Below are positions 26,163-35,397 of a stretch of 64,000 bases of DNA, piece after piece. Source of the stretch: Rhizobiaceae bacterium. Its GTDB lineage: Bacteria > Pseudomonadota > Alphaproteobacteria > Rhizobiales > Rhizobiaceae. The position numbers and the translations under genes were made by a program. Where the stretch lies: assembly GCA_019635695.1 (NCBI GenBank), contig JAHBYZ010000001.1, positions 62,001 through 126,000 of the forward strand, read 5' to 3'. Positions within the stretch are counted from its first letter, which is position 1; every line of letters begins with the position of its first letter. The notes beneath the pieces were generated by a model. That model was not told the DNA's origin. It ran no database searches and was given only the letters and a program-made list of their open reading frames with translations.

Positions 26163-26951
26163 ATGGCGAACGAGGGCGCATCTCATTCAATGACGCGCGC
26201 GCTGGTCACCGGCGGCGCACAGGGGATCGGCTTTGCCGTCGCGCGGCAGCTCGTTCAGGAAGGCTGTCGCAGCATCACGCTGGTCGGCCGCTCCGAAGCG
26301 AAGGGGCAGCGCGCGGTTGCAGCCCTCGGCAAAACAGGCGCTCGCGTTCATTTCGTCGGCGCCGATCTCGCCAGCGTGGACGATTGCCGGCGGGCTGCGA
26401 CAGCCGCCTTCGAGGCTCTTGGAGGGGTCGACGTCCTGATCAATGCGGCCGGTTCGTCTGCGCGCGGCTCGCTGACCGACACGAGCCCCGAGCTGTTCGA
26501 CCACCTGTTCGCGACCAACGTGCGCGGGCCGTTTTTCCTGATGCAGGAGGTCGTCCGGCATCTTCTGGACGCAGGCCGCCCGGGGGCCATCGTGAATGTC
26601 CTGTCCATGTCGGCGCATTGCGGTCAGGATTTCCTCGCCGCCTATTCGGCGAGTAAGGGCGCTCTGGCGACGCTGACCAAGAATGCGGCGCTGGCCTATC
26701 GGGCAAACCGCATCCGCTGCAATGCGGTGCTTCCCGGTTGGATGGACACGGAGGGCGAATCCGAGGTTCAGCGGAAATTCCACGATGCGCCGGACGACTG
26801 GCTCGCCAAGGCCGAGGCGGCGCAGCCGTTCGGCCAGTTGGTCAAGCCGGACCAACTGGCCGAATTGATCTGCTGGATGGCTGGTCCGCGATCCGGCGTG
26901 ATGACCGGAGCGCTGGTCGACTACGACCAGAACGTCGCAGGCGCCATATGA
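26163..26951 (+). CDS. SDR-family oxidoreductase in the IolE cassette
   Basis: NAD(P)-dependent dehydrogenase, 262 residues. Cofactor motif TGGAQGIG, NAAG, catalytic Ser in VLSMSAH and YSASK are present, so it should be active. An in-frame ATG at 26190 is an alternative start that puts MTRALVTGG at the N-terminus. The stop overlaps the region just before iolE, suggesting co-transcription. Beside IolE it may oxidise an inositol or related polyol to an inosose, although that reaction is usually done by IolG, a different family. Confidence 0.85.
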   Translation: MANEGASHSMTRALVTGGAQGIGFAVARQLVQEGCRSITLVGRSEAKGQRAVAALGKTGARVHFVGADLASVDDCRRAATAAFEALGGVDVLINAAGSSARGSLTDTSPELFDHLFATNVRGPFFLMQEVVRHLLDAGRPGAIVNVLSMSAHCGQDFLAAYSASKGALATLTKNAALAYRANRIRCNAVLPGWMDTEGESEVQRKFHDAPDDWLAKAEAAQPFGQLVKPDQLAELICWMAGPRSGVMTGALVDYDQNVAGAI

Positions 26952-26995
26952 GGCGGTCCGAAGGCGTCGACCGGAGTCCGAACAAGGAGAGCGAC

Positions 26996-27913
26996 TTGAA
27001 AGCCAGACTGGGAATGTCACCGATCGCGTGGTGGAACGACGATCTCGCGGAACTGAGCGATGACGTCTCACTTGGGGAATGCCTGCGCCAGTCGCGGTCG
27101 GCGGGATTCACCGGCATGGAGATGGGTCGTCGCTTTCCGAGCGATCCGCGGGTCATGCTGCCGATCCTGCGGGAAGCCGACGTGACGCTGTGCGGCGGCT
27201 GGTTCTCGGGAACGCTGGTCACCGAGGATCTGGCCCGCAACAAGGACCGCATCCAGCCGATGATCGAGCTTTTCAAGGCAGTGGACGCGCCCTGTATCGT
27301 CTACGGCGAAGTGGGCCGCTCTATCCAGGGCGACCGTTCGAAGCCGCTTGCGACCAAGCCGAAGCTTTCCGACGATGAGATGAAAGCCTATGCTCGGCGC
27401 GTCACCGAGTTCGGCGAATGGTGCGCCGGCCAGGGCATGCCGCTGTCCTATCATCACCACATGGCCGCGGTGGTGGAGACCGAAACTGAGCTGGACGCGT
27501 TCATGCGGCACTCCGGCACGGGCATCCCTCTGCTGCTCGACGCCGGCCATCTCGCCTTCGCCGGCGGCGACGTGCTGCGCGCGATCGACAAACACCATTC
27601 TCGCATCAACCACGTGCACGTGAAGGACATTCGCCGCAGCGTGGTGGACGGTCTCGACCGAACCCGGCAGTCCTTTCTGGACGCGGTGGCGCTCGGCGCC
27701 TTTACGGTGCCCGGCGACGGCTCGCTGGATTTCGGCGCCATCGTGCAGCGCTTCGCGGACTACGGTTACGAGGGCTGGTTCGTCGTGGAAGCCGAGCAGG
27801 ACCCCAAGAAGAACCCGCCGCTGAAGATGGCGCAGGTCGGCCACCGGGAGCTCATGCGCGTGATGACGGCGGCTGGCTACACGGTCGAGACGCGGGGTTT
27901 CCCAGCCGTCTGA
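26996..27913 (+). CDS. iolE: Myo-inosose-2 dehydratase-like TIM-barrel protein (IolE)
   Basis: Member of the xylose-isomerase-like TIM-barrel (AP endonuclease 2) superfamily, 305 residues. The N-terminal MSPIAWWNDDLAELSDDVSLGECL closely fits IolE, which dehydrates 2-keto-myo-inositol. Metal ligands are likely in the SYHHH, LLDAGHLAF, HVHVKD and VVEAEQD segments. I prefer the TTG at 26996 because it follows AAGGAGA and gives the normal IolE length; an upstream ATG at 26948 overlaps the SDR stop (ATGA) and would add 16 residues. Other iol genes (iolG, iolD, iolB) are not in the window. Confidence 0.82.
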   Translation: MKARLGMSPIAWWNDDLAELSDDVSLGECLRQSRSAGFTGMEMGRRFPSDPRVMLPILREADVTLCGGWFSGTLVTEDLARNKDRIQPMIELFKAVDAPCIVYGEVGRSIQGDRSKPLATKPKLSDDEMKAYARRVTEFGEWCAGQGMPLSYHHHMAAVVETETELDAFMRHSGTGIPLLLDAGHLAFAGGDVLRAIDKHHSRINHVHVKDIRRSVVDGLDRTRQSFLDAVALGAFTVPGDGSLDFGAIVQRFADYGYEGWFVVEAEQDPKKNPPLKMAQVGHRELMRVMTAAGYTVETRGFPAV

Positions 27914-28334
27914 CCAGCGGATCGCGCCCGTCCGCATCAACGCCCGGCGACGCCGCCGCCGTGCCCGCTGCGCATGGCCGGCGGCAGGCCGGCGCCTTCG
28001 AGTAGGTGACAATCCGTCCTGCGCCTCCATGCCGCGGCAATTGGCTCTCCGGCCGTTGTCCGGACGTTGGCTGGCAGCCTCCGCACGATCGGACACCGCG
28101 TCGGCGCCGACTCAAAATCCGGATTTCTTGTTGACATAGAAAAATCGCCGGATAACTCTCACCGGCGAGGAGACGGCGATGGACGCCATGCGACATCGGT
28201 CGGCGGGCGAGGGGCGCAGAGCGATGCCGCGGCATGCGCGTGTCGCTCCGCCGGCAGGTGTTGCGTACGCGTCGCGCTGCGCAGGCGGCGTTTCGTCTCC
28301 GGTGCAAGTTTCACGTCACCCTGTGGGAGGGGCG
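27914..28334. other. 421-bp intergenic region between iolE and the ThDP enzyme
   Basis: No independent gene, RNA gene or repeat is seen. It contains the operator/promoter at 28124-28142 and a 5' stretch in frame with the ThDP gene. That stretch begins with an ATG at 28179, seven bases after GAGGAGA, so either the enzyme has a 52-residue Arg/Ala-rich N-terminal extension or there is an upstream initiation site. Confidence 0.6.
28124..28142 (+). promoter_or_regulatory. Operator/promoter of the ThDP-enzyme operon, TTTCW-N9-WGAAA family
   Basis: TTTCTTGTTGACATAGAAA encloses a perfect -35 box TTGACA (28131-28136); TAACTC lies 16 bases downstream as a weak -10. With the following AATCG it is identical at 23 of 24 positions to the site before the second Kor operon (44029). 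A repressor bound here would cover -35. The probable repressor is the TetR encoded at 43252. Confidence 0.75.
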
Positions 28335-29969
28335 ATGACGGTCAAGGTTCACCTCGCGCTCGCAAAAGCGCTGCGCGACATCGGGGTCGACACGATGTTC
28401 GGCCTGATCGGCGATGCGAACCTCTACATGGTCGACGCTTTCGTGCGCGAATGCGGCGGACGCTTCGTCGGCGCGGCCAACGAGGCTGGCGCCGTCCAGA
28501 TGGCGCTGGGGCACGCGCAGGTGACCGGCCGGACTGCAGTTGCCACGGTTACGCATGGCCCGGGCCTGACCAACGCGCTGACTTCGATGGTCGAAGGGGT
28601 GAAGGCGTCGGTGCCGGTGCTGCTGCTGGTTGGTGATACGCCCGTCGACGACCGCGACCATCTGCAGAAGGCCGCGCAGCGCGAGTTCATCACGGCCACC
28701 GGCGCGGGTTTCGAGCAATTGCGGGCGCCGGAAACCCTCTCCGTTGACATCGCCACGGCCTGGCGGCGCGCCGCCACCGAGCGCCGGCCGGTGGCGCTCA
28801 ACATGCCGATCGAGTTCCAGTGGCGCGAGGTCGACTATAGCCGACCGGATGCGTTTGTCTCGCAGGACCGCACCTTCGAAGGCTCGGGCCCGGAAATGGA
28901 CAAGGCGATCGGTATCATCGCCGCGGCGAAGCGCCCGATCGTGCTTGCCGGCCGCGGAGCGGCCATGCATGGAGCCGAAGCCGCCATCGTGCGGCTTGCA
29001 GAACGTATCGGTGCGCCGCTCGCCACGACGCTGCTCGGCAAGGGGCTCTTTGCCGGCAACCCGTTCAACATCGGGATCTTCGGCACGCTGTCGCACGAAC
29101 TCGCGTCCGAAGTGATCGGACAGAGCGACTGCGTGATCGCATTCGGCGCAAGCCTCAACCGCTTTACCACCGATGCGCGCCGGCTGCTCAATGGCAAGCG
29201 CGTCATCCATGTCAACGCCGAGCGCAGCCATCTCGGGCGTTTCGCGACGCCGGACGCCGCGCTCGCGGGCGACTTGGAGGCCACCGCGGACGCGATGGTG
29301 AAATGGCTGGACGAGGCGGAAATACCGCCGAGCGGCACGACGACGGAAGAGCTGCGGCTGCGGCTCGCCGCCTTTCGCCGGCCGGCGAAGGCCGATCGCA
29401 AGTCACGGCCGGGAACCGTCGATATGCGCCGGGTGCTGCATCGACTGGATGAAACCATGCCGGCGGACCGCATCTTCGTAACAGATGCCGGGCGCTTCGT
29501 GCTTGAATCATGGGCCACCGTCGACGTCGCGTTGCCGCGTTCCTTCGTGTTCACCGTCGCTTACGGCTCCATCGGCCTGGGGCTCGGTGAAGCCATCGGT
29601 GCGTCGGTTGCCGCACCCGGTCGGCCGACGCTCCTTGTCGCCGGCGACGGCGGCTTCATGCTCGGCTGCCTGACCGAGCTGCGCACCGCAGTGCGTGAGT
29701 GTTGCGACATGGTGATCGTGGTGCTGAACGACGGCAGCTACGGCGCCGAGCACATACAGTTCCGCCGCAAGGATATGGATCCGACGTTGTCGCTGCTGGA
29801 TACGCCTGACCTTGAGCCCGTCGCCACAGCACTCGGAGCGGCCGGCCTGACCGTGCGCGACGACGACGACCTGGAGCGGGCCATACAGGCGATCGCCTCG
29901 CGCGACCGCTCGCGGCCACTGCTGGTCGACGTCAAGCTCGACCCCGACTGTATCCCCTTTCCGCACTGA
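28335..29969 (+). CDS. Thiamine-diphosphate-dependent enzyme (acetolactate synthase/benzoylformate decarboxylase family)
   Basis: Three-domain ThDP enzyme, 544 residues. The cofactor-activating glutamate is Glu50 in AANEAGA; the ThDP/Mg motif is AGDGGFML with the paired LNDGSYG about 30 residues later; the central FAD/nucleotide-like domain includes KRPIVLAGRGA. Candidate reactions are non-oxidative decarboxylation of a 2-oxoacid or a carboligation; the family cannot be narrowed further. Start 28335 (ATG after GGAGGGGC) fits the family N-terminus; an in-frame ATG at 28179 with a strong Shine-Dalgarno would add 52 residues. It shares its operator with the second Kor operon, pointing to 2-oxoacid metabolism. 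Confidence 0.82.
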   Translation: MTVKVHLALAKALRDIGVDTMFGLIGDANLYMVDAFVRECGGRFVGAANEAGAVQMALGHAQVTGRTAVATVTHGPGLTNALTSMVEGVKASVPVLLLVGDTPVDDRDHLQKAAQREFITATGAGFEQLRAPETLSVDIATAWRRAATERRPVALNMPIEFQWREVDYSRPDAFVSQDRTFEGSGPEMDKAIGIIAAAKRPIVLAGRGAAMHGAEAAIVRLAERIGAPLATTLLGKGLFAGNPFNIGIFGTLSHELASEVIGQSDCVIAFGASLNRFTTDARRLLNGKRVIHVNAERSHLGRFATPDAALAGDLEATADAMVKWLDEAEIPPSGTTTEELRLRLAAFRRPAKADRKSRPGTVDMRRVLHRLDETMPADRIFVTDAGRFVLESWATVDVALPRSFVFTVAYGSIGLGLGEAIGASVAAPGRPTLLVAGDGGFMLGCLTELRTAVRECCDMVIVVLNDGSYGAEHIQFRRKDMDPTLSLLDTPDLEPVATALGAAGLTVRDDDDLERAIQAIASRDRSRPLLVDVKLDPDCIPFPH

Positions 29970-30140
29970 GGCTGCGCAAATGTCCCGACAGCTTTTCGCG
30001 CCTCGAGTTTCAAGTCTCACTATATGGACGGGCTTTGCGACGAATTTGACCTCTGCGCGGCGTAACGAAAGGTCAGTGTCCAAAAAATGGTCGCGCTGCA
30101 TTGATTTTGTCCCGGATCGTTCAGCGAAGACGTCCGTATC

Positions 30141-31799
30141 ATGGGACATGGTGTGGCCATGACGCTGCAATTGCGCACCGCGGCCACGCAGAACAAGACC
30201 TCTCCGGCCGATCAGACGGGCGGGCCGGACACGGTGTTTTCCGTGCTCGCGCGGCACGCGGTCACCGCTCCCCGTGCAGATGCGTTGAGCGGCGCAGGGG
30301 AGGTATGGAGTTATGGCAGGTTGATCGCCGAGAGCGAGGCCGTCGCGGCGCGGCTGGTGTCGCTCGCCGGCACCGACGCGCGCGTAGCCGTCATAGCCGA
30401 CAACCATCCTCTGACCTGCATTGTCTACCTCGCCTGCGCGCGCGCAGGGCTCGTCGTCAGTCTCGTCAATTCGCGTTTCCGGCAGGATGAGCTCGCGGTG
30501 GTGTTTGCCAAGCTCGAACCGCATCTGGTCGTCACTGACGCGGCGCACCACGCCGATGTCGACGCTGCGCTCGAAGCTGCCGGGCTGGTTCCGAAACGCG
30601 CCGCCCTGGAGCGCGATGCCAGCGGGCTCGACAGCGTCGACGGCTGGACCGGCAGCTCCGGCTACACCGGGCCGCAGCCGTTGGCGGAAGCGATCTTCGA
30701 GATCACCTGGACCTCCGGCACCACCTCGGCGCCGAAGGGCGCCATGCTGACGCACGCCACCGCGCTTTACCGCGCCGCCTGCGAGGCAGAGCTTTTCGGG
30801 CTCGGACCTGACGACACCGCCGCGGTCATCACACCGCTGTTCCACCAGTCCGGCATCCGCAACACGGTGCTGGCAAGCTGGGCGGCCGGCGGCCACGCCG
30901 TGGTGCTGCCGCGCTTCGACGCCGCGACCTTCTGGGCCGATATCGCGCGCTACCGCGTCACCTACCTTTGCATGGTCGAGACGATCCTGCTGATGCTGGA
31001 GCGCAATCCGCCAAGCGCGGCGGAGCGCGACAACACGCTGCGGCGGGTGCTTGCCGCCGGCGATCCGAACGTGGTTCGCCGCTGCGAACAGCGCTTCGGT
31101 TTCCGCGTCGTGCAGGTCTGGGGAATGACCGAGACCGGCGTTTCCACAGGGGTGCCGCGCACGCTGCCGATGGAGCGCGTGAATATGCTGCGCGACTGGG
31201 GCAACGGCGCGCCGCTGGCCGGCTGGGCGCTGGGCGACAGCAAGGTCCGTCTCGTGCGCGACGGCGCCGTCGTCGACGGAGAGGGCGCGCAGGGCGAAAT
31301 CCAGTTTGCCTCGCCGATGCTGTTCTCGCGCTACTTCCGCGACGAGGCGGCTACGACGGCGAGTTTCGACGGCGAATGGTTCAGAACCGGCGACCTCGGC
31401 ATGTACGGGCCCGAAGGCGCTCTCTACTTCCTCGACCGCATCAAGGACGTGATCCGCCGCGGCGGCGAGAACATCGCCTCCAAGCAGGTCGAGGACGTAC
31501 TGGCGCTGCATCCGCGCGTCGCCAAGGTCGCGGTGATCCCTGTGCCGGACCCGCTTTTCATGCAGGAGGTGATGGCCGTCGTTGTCGCCGACGGCGCGGT
31601 GAGCGCCGACGAACTGTGGGCGTGGTGCGACGCGCGGCTCGCACGCTACAAGGTGCCGCGGTACCTACGCTTCCTCGATGCGCTGCCGGTCAACGGCAGC
31701 GGCCGTGTGCAGAAGCAGGTACTGATCAAAGTTGCGATGGAATCCGGCGTGATCGACAGACGCGCCGGCAAGGCAGCGTCCGGCGAGGTGACGTCGTGA
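30141..31799 (+). CDS. AMP-forming acyl-CoA ligase (A10 lysine replaced by Arg)
   Basis: ANL-superfamily acyl-CoA synthetase, 552 residues from the ATG at 30141; 30159 is an alternative ATG. A3 loop TWTSGTTSAPKGAMLTH, A5 VWGMTE and A7/A8 FRTGDLGMYGPEGALYFLDR are present. The A10 segment reads LPVNGSGRVQK, with Arg522 where lysine is usual. The stop overlaps the MaoC-type gene in GTGA, so acid activation and hydration are genetically coupled. A 171-bp gap separates it from the ThDP gene; I saw no clear promoter there. Confidence 0.87.
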   Translation: MGHGVAMTLQLRTAATQNKTSPADQTGGPDTVFSVLARHAVTAPRADALSGAGEVWSYGRLIAESEAVAARLVSLAGTDARVAVIADNHPLTCIVYLACARAGLVVSLVNSRFRQDELAVVFAKLEPHLVVTDAAHHADVDAALEAAGLVPKRAALERDASGLDSVDGWTGSSGYTGPQPLAEAIFEITWTSGTTSAPKGAMLTHATALYRAACEAELFGLGPDDTAAVITPLFHQSGIRNTVLASWAAGGHAVVLPRFDAATFWADIARYRVTYLCMVETILLMLERNPPSAAERDNTLRRVLAAGDPNVVRRCEQRFGFRVVQVWGMTETGVSTGVPRTLPMERVNMLRDWGNGAPLAGWALGDSKVRLVRDGAVVDGEGAQGEIQFASPMLFSRYFRDEAATTASFDGEWFRTGDLGMYGPEGALYFLDRIKDVIRRGGENIASKQVEDVLALHPRVAKVAVIPVPDPLFMQEVMAVVVADGAVSADELWAWCDARLARYKVPRYLRFLDALPVNGSGRVQKQVLIKVAMESGVIDRRAGKAASGEVTS

Positions 31800-32767
31800 A
31801 CGCGATCCCGCTGCCCCGCGTGCCGCGCTTCCCCGTTGAAGAGGGGCACATAAGGCTGTTTGCCCGCGCATTGGGCGACGACAACCCGATCTATCGCGAC
31901 GGCGACTACGCGGCGCGCTCGCCGCTGGGCGGGATCATCGCGCCTCCGACCTTCACCGAGGCCGGCAACCATTTCGACGAGAACTGGCCGTACCGCCCGC
32001 GTTTTGGCCAGCCGTGGTTCGGCTCCGGCGCGACGCCAAGCGGTGGGCCGCGCCCGGGCGGGGACAGTGGCACGGCGATGCACGCCGAAACCCATTTCGC
32101 CTATCACAAGCCGCTCCGCGTCGGCACGGTGCTGTCGGCAACCGCGCGAGACGGACGCCGCTGGGAAAAGCAGGGGCCGCGTTCAGGTCGCCTGCGGTTC
32201 AGCGAAACCGTGCTGGCCTTCCTGGACGAGACGGGAACGCCCGTCGTCGACTGCACGAACGTCGTGCTGGAAACCGAGCGCGCAGTCGACAATGCAGGCG
32301 CGGGTCCGGCCGCTCAGCGTGGCAAGGTTAAGCCGTGGCCGGGCGTCGCCGTAACGCGGCTCGATCCGGCGCAATGGTCGGTGGGCCGGAGCGTCGAGGC
32401 GACGCTTGTCGATAACCTGACGCGTGGTCAGATCATACAATACGCCGGCGCTGCGGGTGACTTCTCACCTCAGCATACCGACGAAGTCTACAACACGAAG
32501 GTGGCCGGCTACCCCGGCATTTTCGCTCACGGAATGCTGACCATGGGCATGCTCGGCCGCGCGCTGACCGATTGGGGCGGCGACGGCGTTCTCAAGACAT
32601 TCGGTTTCCAGTTCCGCCGGCAGGTCTGGCCGGGCGACTCGCTCTTCGCCCGGCTTGAGATCACCGCCGTGTCGGAGCTTGGCATCGCCACCTTTGCCCT
32701 CGGCGTCGAGAACCAGCACGGCGAAATCGTGGGCAAGGGCTATGCGACGGCTTTTGCCGGCGGCTGA
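31796..32767 (+). CDS. MaoC-like double-hotdog hydratase
   Basis: Two fused hotdog domains, 323 residues from a GTG at 31796. The N-terminal half (IRLFARALGDDNPIYRD ... IIAPPTF) is the FAS1-like dehydratase domain, and the C-terminal half has the hydratase-2 motif YAGAAGDFSPQHTDEVYN with the catalytic Asp and His and FAHGMLTMGML. Expected to hydrate a 2-enoyl-CoA or dehydrate a 3-hydroxyacyl-CoA with R-stereochemistry. It immediately follows the CoA ligase and precedes the Dpp-type importer. Confidence 0.88.
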   Translation: MNAIPLPRVPRFPVEEGHIRLFARALGDDNPIYRDGDYAARSPLGGIIAPPTFTEAGNHFDENWPYRPRFGQPWFGSGATPSGGPRPGGDSGTAMHAETHFAYHKPLRVGTVLSATARDGRRWEKQGPRSGRLRFSETVLAFLDETGTPVVDCTNVVLETERAVDNAGAGPAAQRGKVKPWPGVAVTRLDPAQWSVGRSVEATLVDNLTRGQIIQYAGAAGDFSPQHTDEVYNTKVAGYPGIFAHGMLTMGMLGRALTDWGGDGVLKTFGFQFRRQVWPGDSLFARLEITAVSELGIATFALGVENQHGEIVGKGYATAFAGG

Positions 32768-32792
32768 GGGCAATCTGGAGGAGGTTTTTCCT

Positions 32793-32807
32793 GGGGCGGA
32801 ACGCCCC
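32793..32807 (+). promoter_or_regulatory. Short GC hairpin before the Dpp-type importer
   Basis: GGGGCG-GAA-CGCCCC is a 6-bp stem with a 3-nt loop in the 116-bp gap between the MaoC-type gene and the binding-protein gene. No U-run follows. It may attenuate read-through; function unproven. Confidence 0.3.
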
Positions 32808-32883
32808 GCAGCAGACGGCAGGAAGGGGCTCGCAGGGCCCGATCTACCATTCATCACCCACTGATCAAGCAGGGAGGAAGACA

Positions 32884-34434
32884 ATGCTTGCCAAACTGAA
32901 AATGGTTCTGTGCTCGGCCGTAACGGTCGCAGCGCTCACGATGGGACAGGCGACGGCGCAACCCGCCGACGTCGACCCGGAAGGCACCGTGACGATGGCG
33001 TGGGCGGGTCCGCTCGCCTCGCTCGACCCGCACGTCGTGCCGGGACTGGCCGACCAGATCTACCTGTTCCTGATGTACGACCGGCTGACCAACGCCGACT
33101 CCAACGTCGTGATCCAGCCGATGCTGGCAAAGTCCTGGGCTTTCGGCGACGGCGGCCGCACGCTGACTCTGCAGCTGCGCGACGATGCCAAGTTCCATGA
33201 CGGCACGCCGTTCAACGCGGAGGCCGTCAAGGCCAATCTCGAGCGTGCCAAGACGGTCGAGGGCAGCACCGTGAAGAACGTGCTCGCCAGCATCGAATCG
33301 ATCGACGTGGTCGGCGAGTTCGAGGTGCGCCTGAACCTCGCGCCGGGGCAGGGCGGCGACCTGCCGGCCGTGCTCGCCAGCACGGCGGGAGCGATGATCA
33401 GCCCCAAGGCGATTGCCGAGAAGCGGGACCTTCGGACGAATCCCGGCGACGCCGGTTCCGGCGCCTATATGCCGAAGACGGTCACGCCCGGCGAGGGTGT
33501 CGTCTACGTCAAGGCCCCGGTCGACTACTGGGACAAGGAAGCGGGCCTGCTCAAGCAGTTCGAGGTGAAGTTCGTCACCCAGGCGGCGGCGCGCCTCAAC
33601 GGCGTGCGCGCCGGCCAGTTCGATCTGGCCCAGATCCTCGGCACCGACATGGGGCCGGCCAAGCAGCTCGCTGCAAGTGGCACCATCGGCGCCTACGACT
33701 CGACCACGTCCAACGTGCAGTCGCTGCTGCTGCGCGCCAGCCGGCCGTCGCTCGAAAACGCCAAGATCCGCCAGGCGGTTGCCCACGCGATCGACCGCGA
33801 GGCCATCTCTCAGGCGGTGTTCGGCGGCAACTGCCTGGTCACAGACCAGCCGCTGGTGAGCACGCACTGGGCCTACAACAAGGACCTCGCCGGCTTCTCC
33901 AGCTATGACCCGGAAAAGGCCGCCGCGCTGGTGAAGGAAAGCGGCGTCGCCTCGCCGACCTTCGACATCGTGTTCGCGCCCGGTTCGTCCTGGGAGCCGC
34001 AGGCCAACATCATCCAGGGCATGCTGACCAAGGTCGGCATCGACGCCAAGCTGGTGCCGATGCCGCAGCAGGACGGCTTCACCGCCTTCCGCAACGGCCA
34101 GCTCGATGCCTTCCAGTACGTCGTTCCGGCGACGGTCGATCCGAGCATCATGGTCAACTCATTGCTGACCGGCGGTTACAACCTTGCGCCGGCCGACGTT
34201 AAGGACAAGATCCTCGAAATGGCCAAGCTGGGCACCGACCCGTCGCAGTCGACCGAGCAGCGCGCGAGCACCTATCGCGAGCTGTTCAAGATGGCGGCCG
34301 AGAACGTGTGGCTCTACCCGATCTGCGCGTCGAAGGCGGTTTGGGCGCACAAGAAGAACGTGGTCGGCGTCGACAAGGCCGGCTGGTACTTCGCCTCGCT
34401 GCCGGATTTCCGCAGCATCTACGTCAGCAAGTAG
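32884..34434 (+). CDS. ABC transporter substrate-binding protein (Dpp/Opp family)
   Basis: Extracytoplasmic binding protein of the peptide/nickel/opine family (SBP_bac_5), 516 residues. The N-terminus MLAKLKMVLCSAVTVAALTM...AQPADV is a Sec signal peptide. Family segments include LAKSWAFGDGGRTLTLQLRDDAKFHDGTPFNAE and RQAVAHAIDREAI. RBS GGGAGGAAG before 32884. Such proteins import peptides, oligosaccharides, glutathione, opines or modified acids; the catabolic surroundings make a peptide unlikely to be the only ligand. First gene of a complete five-gene importer. Confidence 0.9.
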   Translation: MLAKLKMVLCSAVTVAALTMGQATAQPADVDPEGTVTMAWAGPLASLDPHVVPGLADQIYLFLMYDRLTNADSNVVIQPMLAKSWAFGDGGRTLTLQLRDDAKFHDGTPFNAEAVKANLERAKTVEGSTVKNVLASIESIDVVGEFEVRLNLAPGQGGDLPAVLASTAGAMISPKAIAEKRDLRTNPGDAGSGAYMPKTVTPGEGVVYVKAPVDYWDKEAGLLKQFEVKFVTQAAARLNGVRAGQFDLAQILGTDMGPAKQLAASGTIGAYDSTTSNVQSLLLRASRPSLENAKIRQAVAHAIDREAISQAVFGGNCLVTDQPLVSTHWAYNKDLAGFSSYDPEKAAALVKESGVASPTFDIVFAPGSSWEPQANIIQGMLTKVGIDAKLVPMPQQDGFTAFRNGQLDAFQYVVPATVDPSIMVNSLLTGGYNLAPADVKDKILEMAKLGTDPSQSTEQRASTYRELFKMAAENVWLYPICASKAVWAHKKNVVGVDKAGWYFASLPDFRSIYVSK

Positions 34435-34446
34435 GAGCGAAGCGTC

Positions 34447-35397
34447 GTGGCGGTACCCGCACTCCTTCTCAGACGTCTTCTGGGCGCGGTGCCGCTTCTG
34501 CTCGTCGTTTCATTCGCCGTCTTCCTTCTGGTCGGCCTTGCCCCCGGCGATCCCGCAGCGCGGATCGCCGGGGAGAACTCCACGCCCGAGCGCATCGAGG
34601 AGATCCGCAAGGCTCTCAACCTCGACGCTCCGCTGCTGGAGCGATACGCCTACTGGGTCGCCGACGCGGCGCGCGGCGACTTCGGCCGCTCGCTGGCGAC
34701 GACCGAGCCGGTGATCGACCTGATGGCGCGCCGTGTGCCAATCACCCTGTCGCTGACGGCATTGGCGCTTGTGATTTCGATAGTGCTCGGCATGATCGGC
34801 GGTATCGCGGCCGCTGTCTGGCGCAATGGCATCGCGGATCGCGTCATCACCGCGCTGGCATCGCTCGGGCTGGCATTGCCCTCCTTCTGGGTCGCGCTCA
34901 TCCTCGTCGTGCCGCTCGCCATCGAGCGCAACTGGTTTCCCGCTCTCGGCTACGAGCCGCTGTCGGACGGCTTCGGACCTTGGCTGCGCAGCCTGACGCT
35001 GCCAGCCGTCACGCTGGCGCTGCTGCCGAGCGCCGAGATGGCTCTGCAGGTCCGCGCGGCGCTCATTGAGACGCTGGAAAAGGATTACATCGTCGCCGCG
35101 CGCGCCCGTGGCCTGTCGTCGGCTAGCATCACGCTTAAGCACGCGTTGAAGAACGCGGCGATACCTGTGGTCACCGTACTTGGCTTCCGCATCGCGCAGT
35201 TGCTCGGCGGCTCCGTCATCATCGAAAGCGTATTCGCGCTCAACGGCCTCGGCACGCTCGCCATCACCGCGGCACTTGCCTCCGACATGCCGGTGCTGCT
35301 CGGTCTCACCATGGTCACAACGCTCGCGGTGGTCGTGGTCAACTTTCTCGTCGATGCATCCTACCTCTACTTCAATCCGCGGGGCCGGGGCGCATGA
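34447..35397 (+). CDS. ABC transporter permease (DppB family)
   Basis: Inner-membrane permease, 316 residues from a GTG at 34447 preceded by AGGAGCG. The N-terminal LLRRLLGAVPLLLVVSFAVFLLVGLAPGDPA and the coupling loop EKDYIVAARARGLSSASITLKHALKNA are typical of DppB. The stop overlaps the next permease gene (ATGA). Confidence 0.92.
   Translation: MAVPALLLRRLLGAVPLLLVVSFAVFLLVGLAPGDPAARIAGENSTPERIEEIRKALNLDAPLLERYAYWVADAARGDFGRSLATTEPVIDLMARRVPITLSLTALALVISIVLGMIGGIAAAVWRNGIADRVITALASLGLALPSFWVALILVVPLAIERNWFPALGYEPLSDGFGPWLRSLTLPAVTLALLPSAEMALQVRAALIETLEKDYIVAARARGLSSASITLKHALKNAAIPVVTVLGFRIAQLLGGSVIIESVFALNGLGTLAITAALASDMPVLLGLTMVTTLAVVVVNFLVDASYLYFNPRGRGA

Noticed and set aside
27914-28334. 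Small RNA or tRNA gene in the 421-bp gap
   Set aside because: No cloverleaf, no terminator hairpin with U-run and no recognised RNA motif seen.
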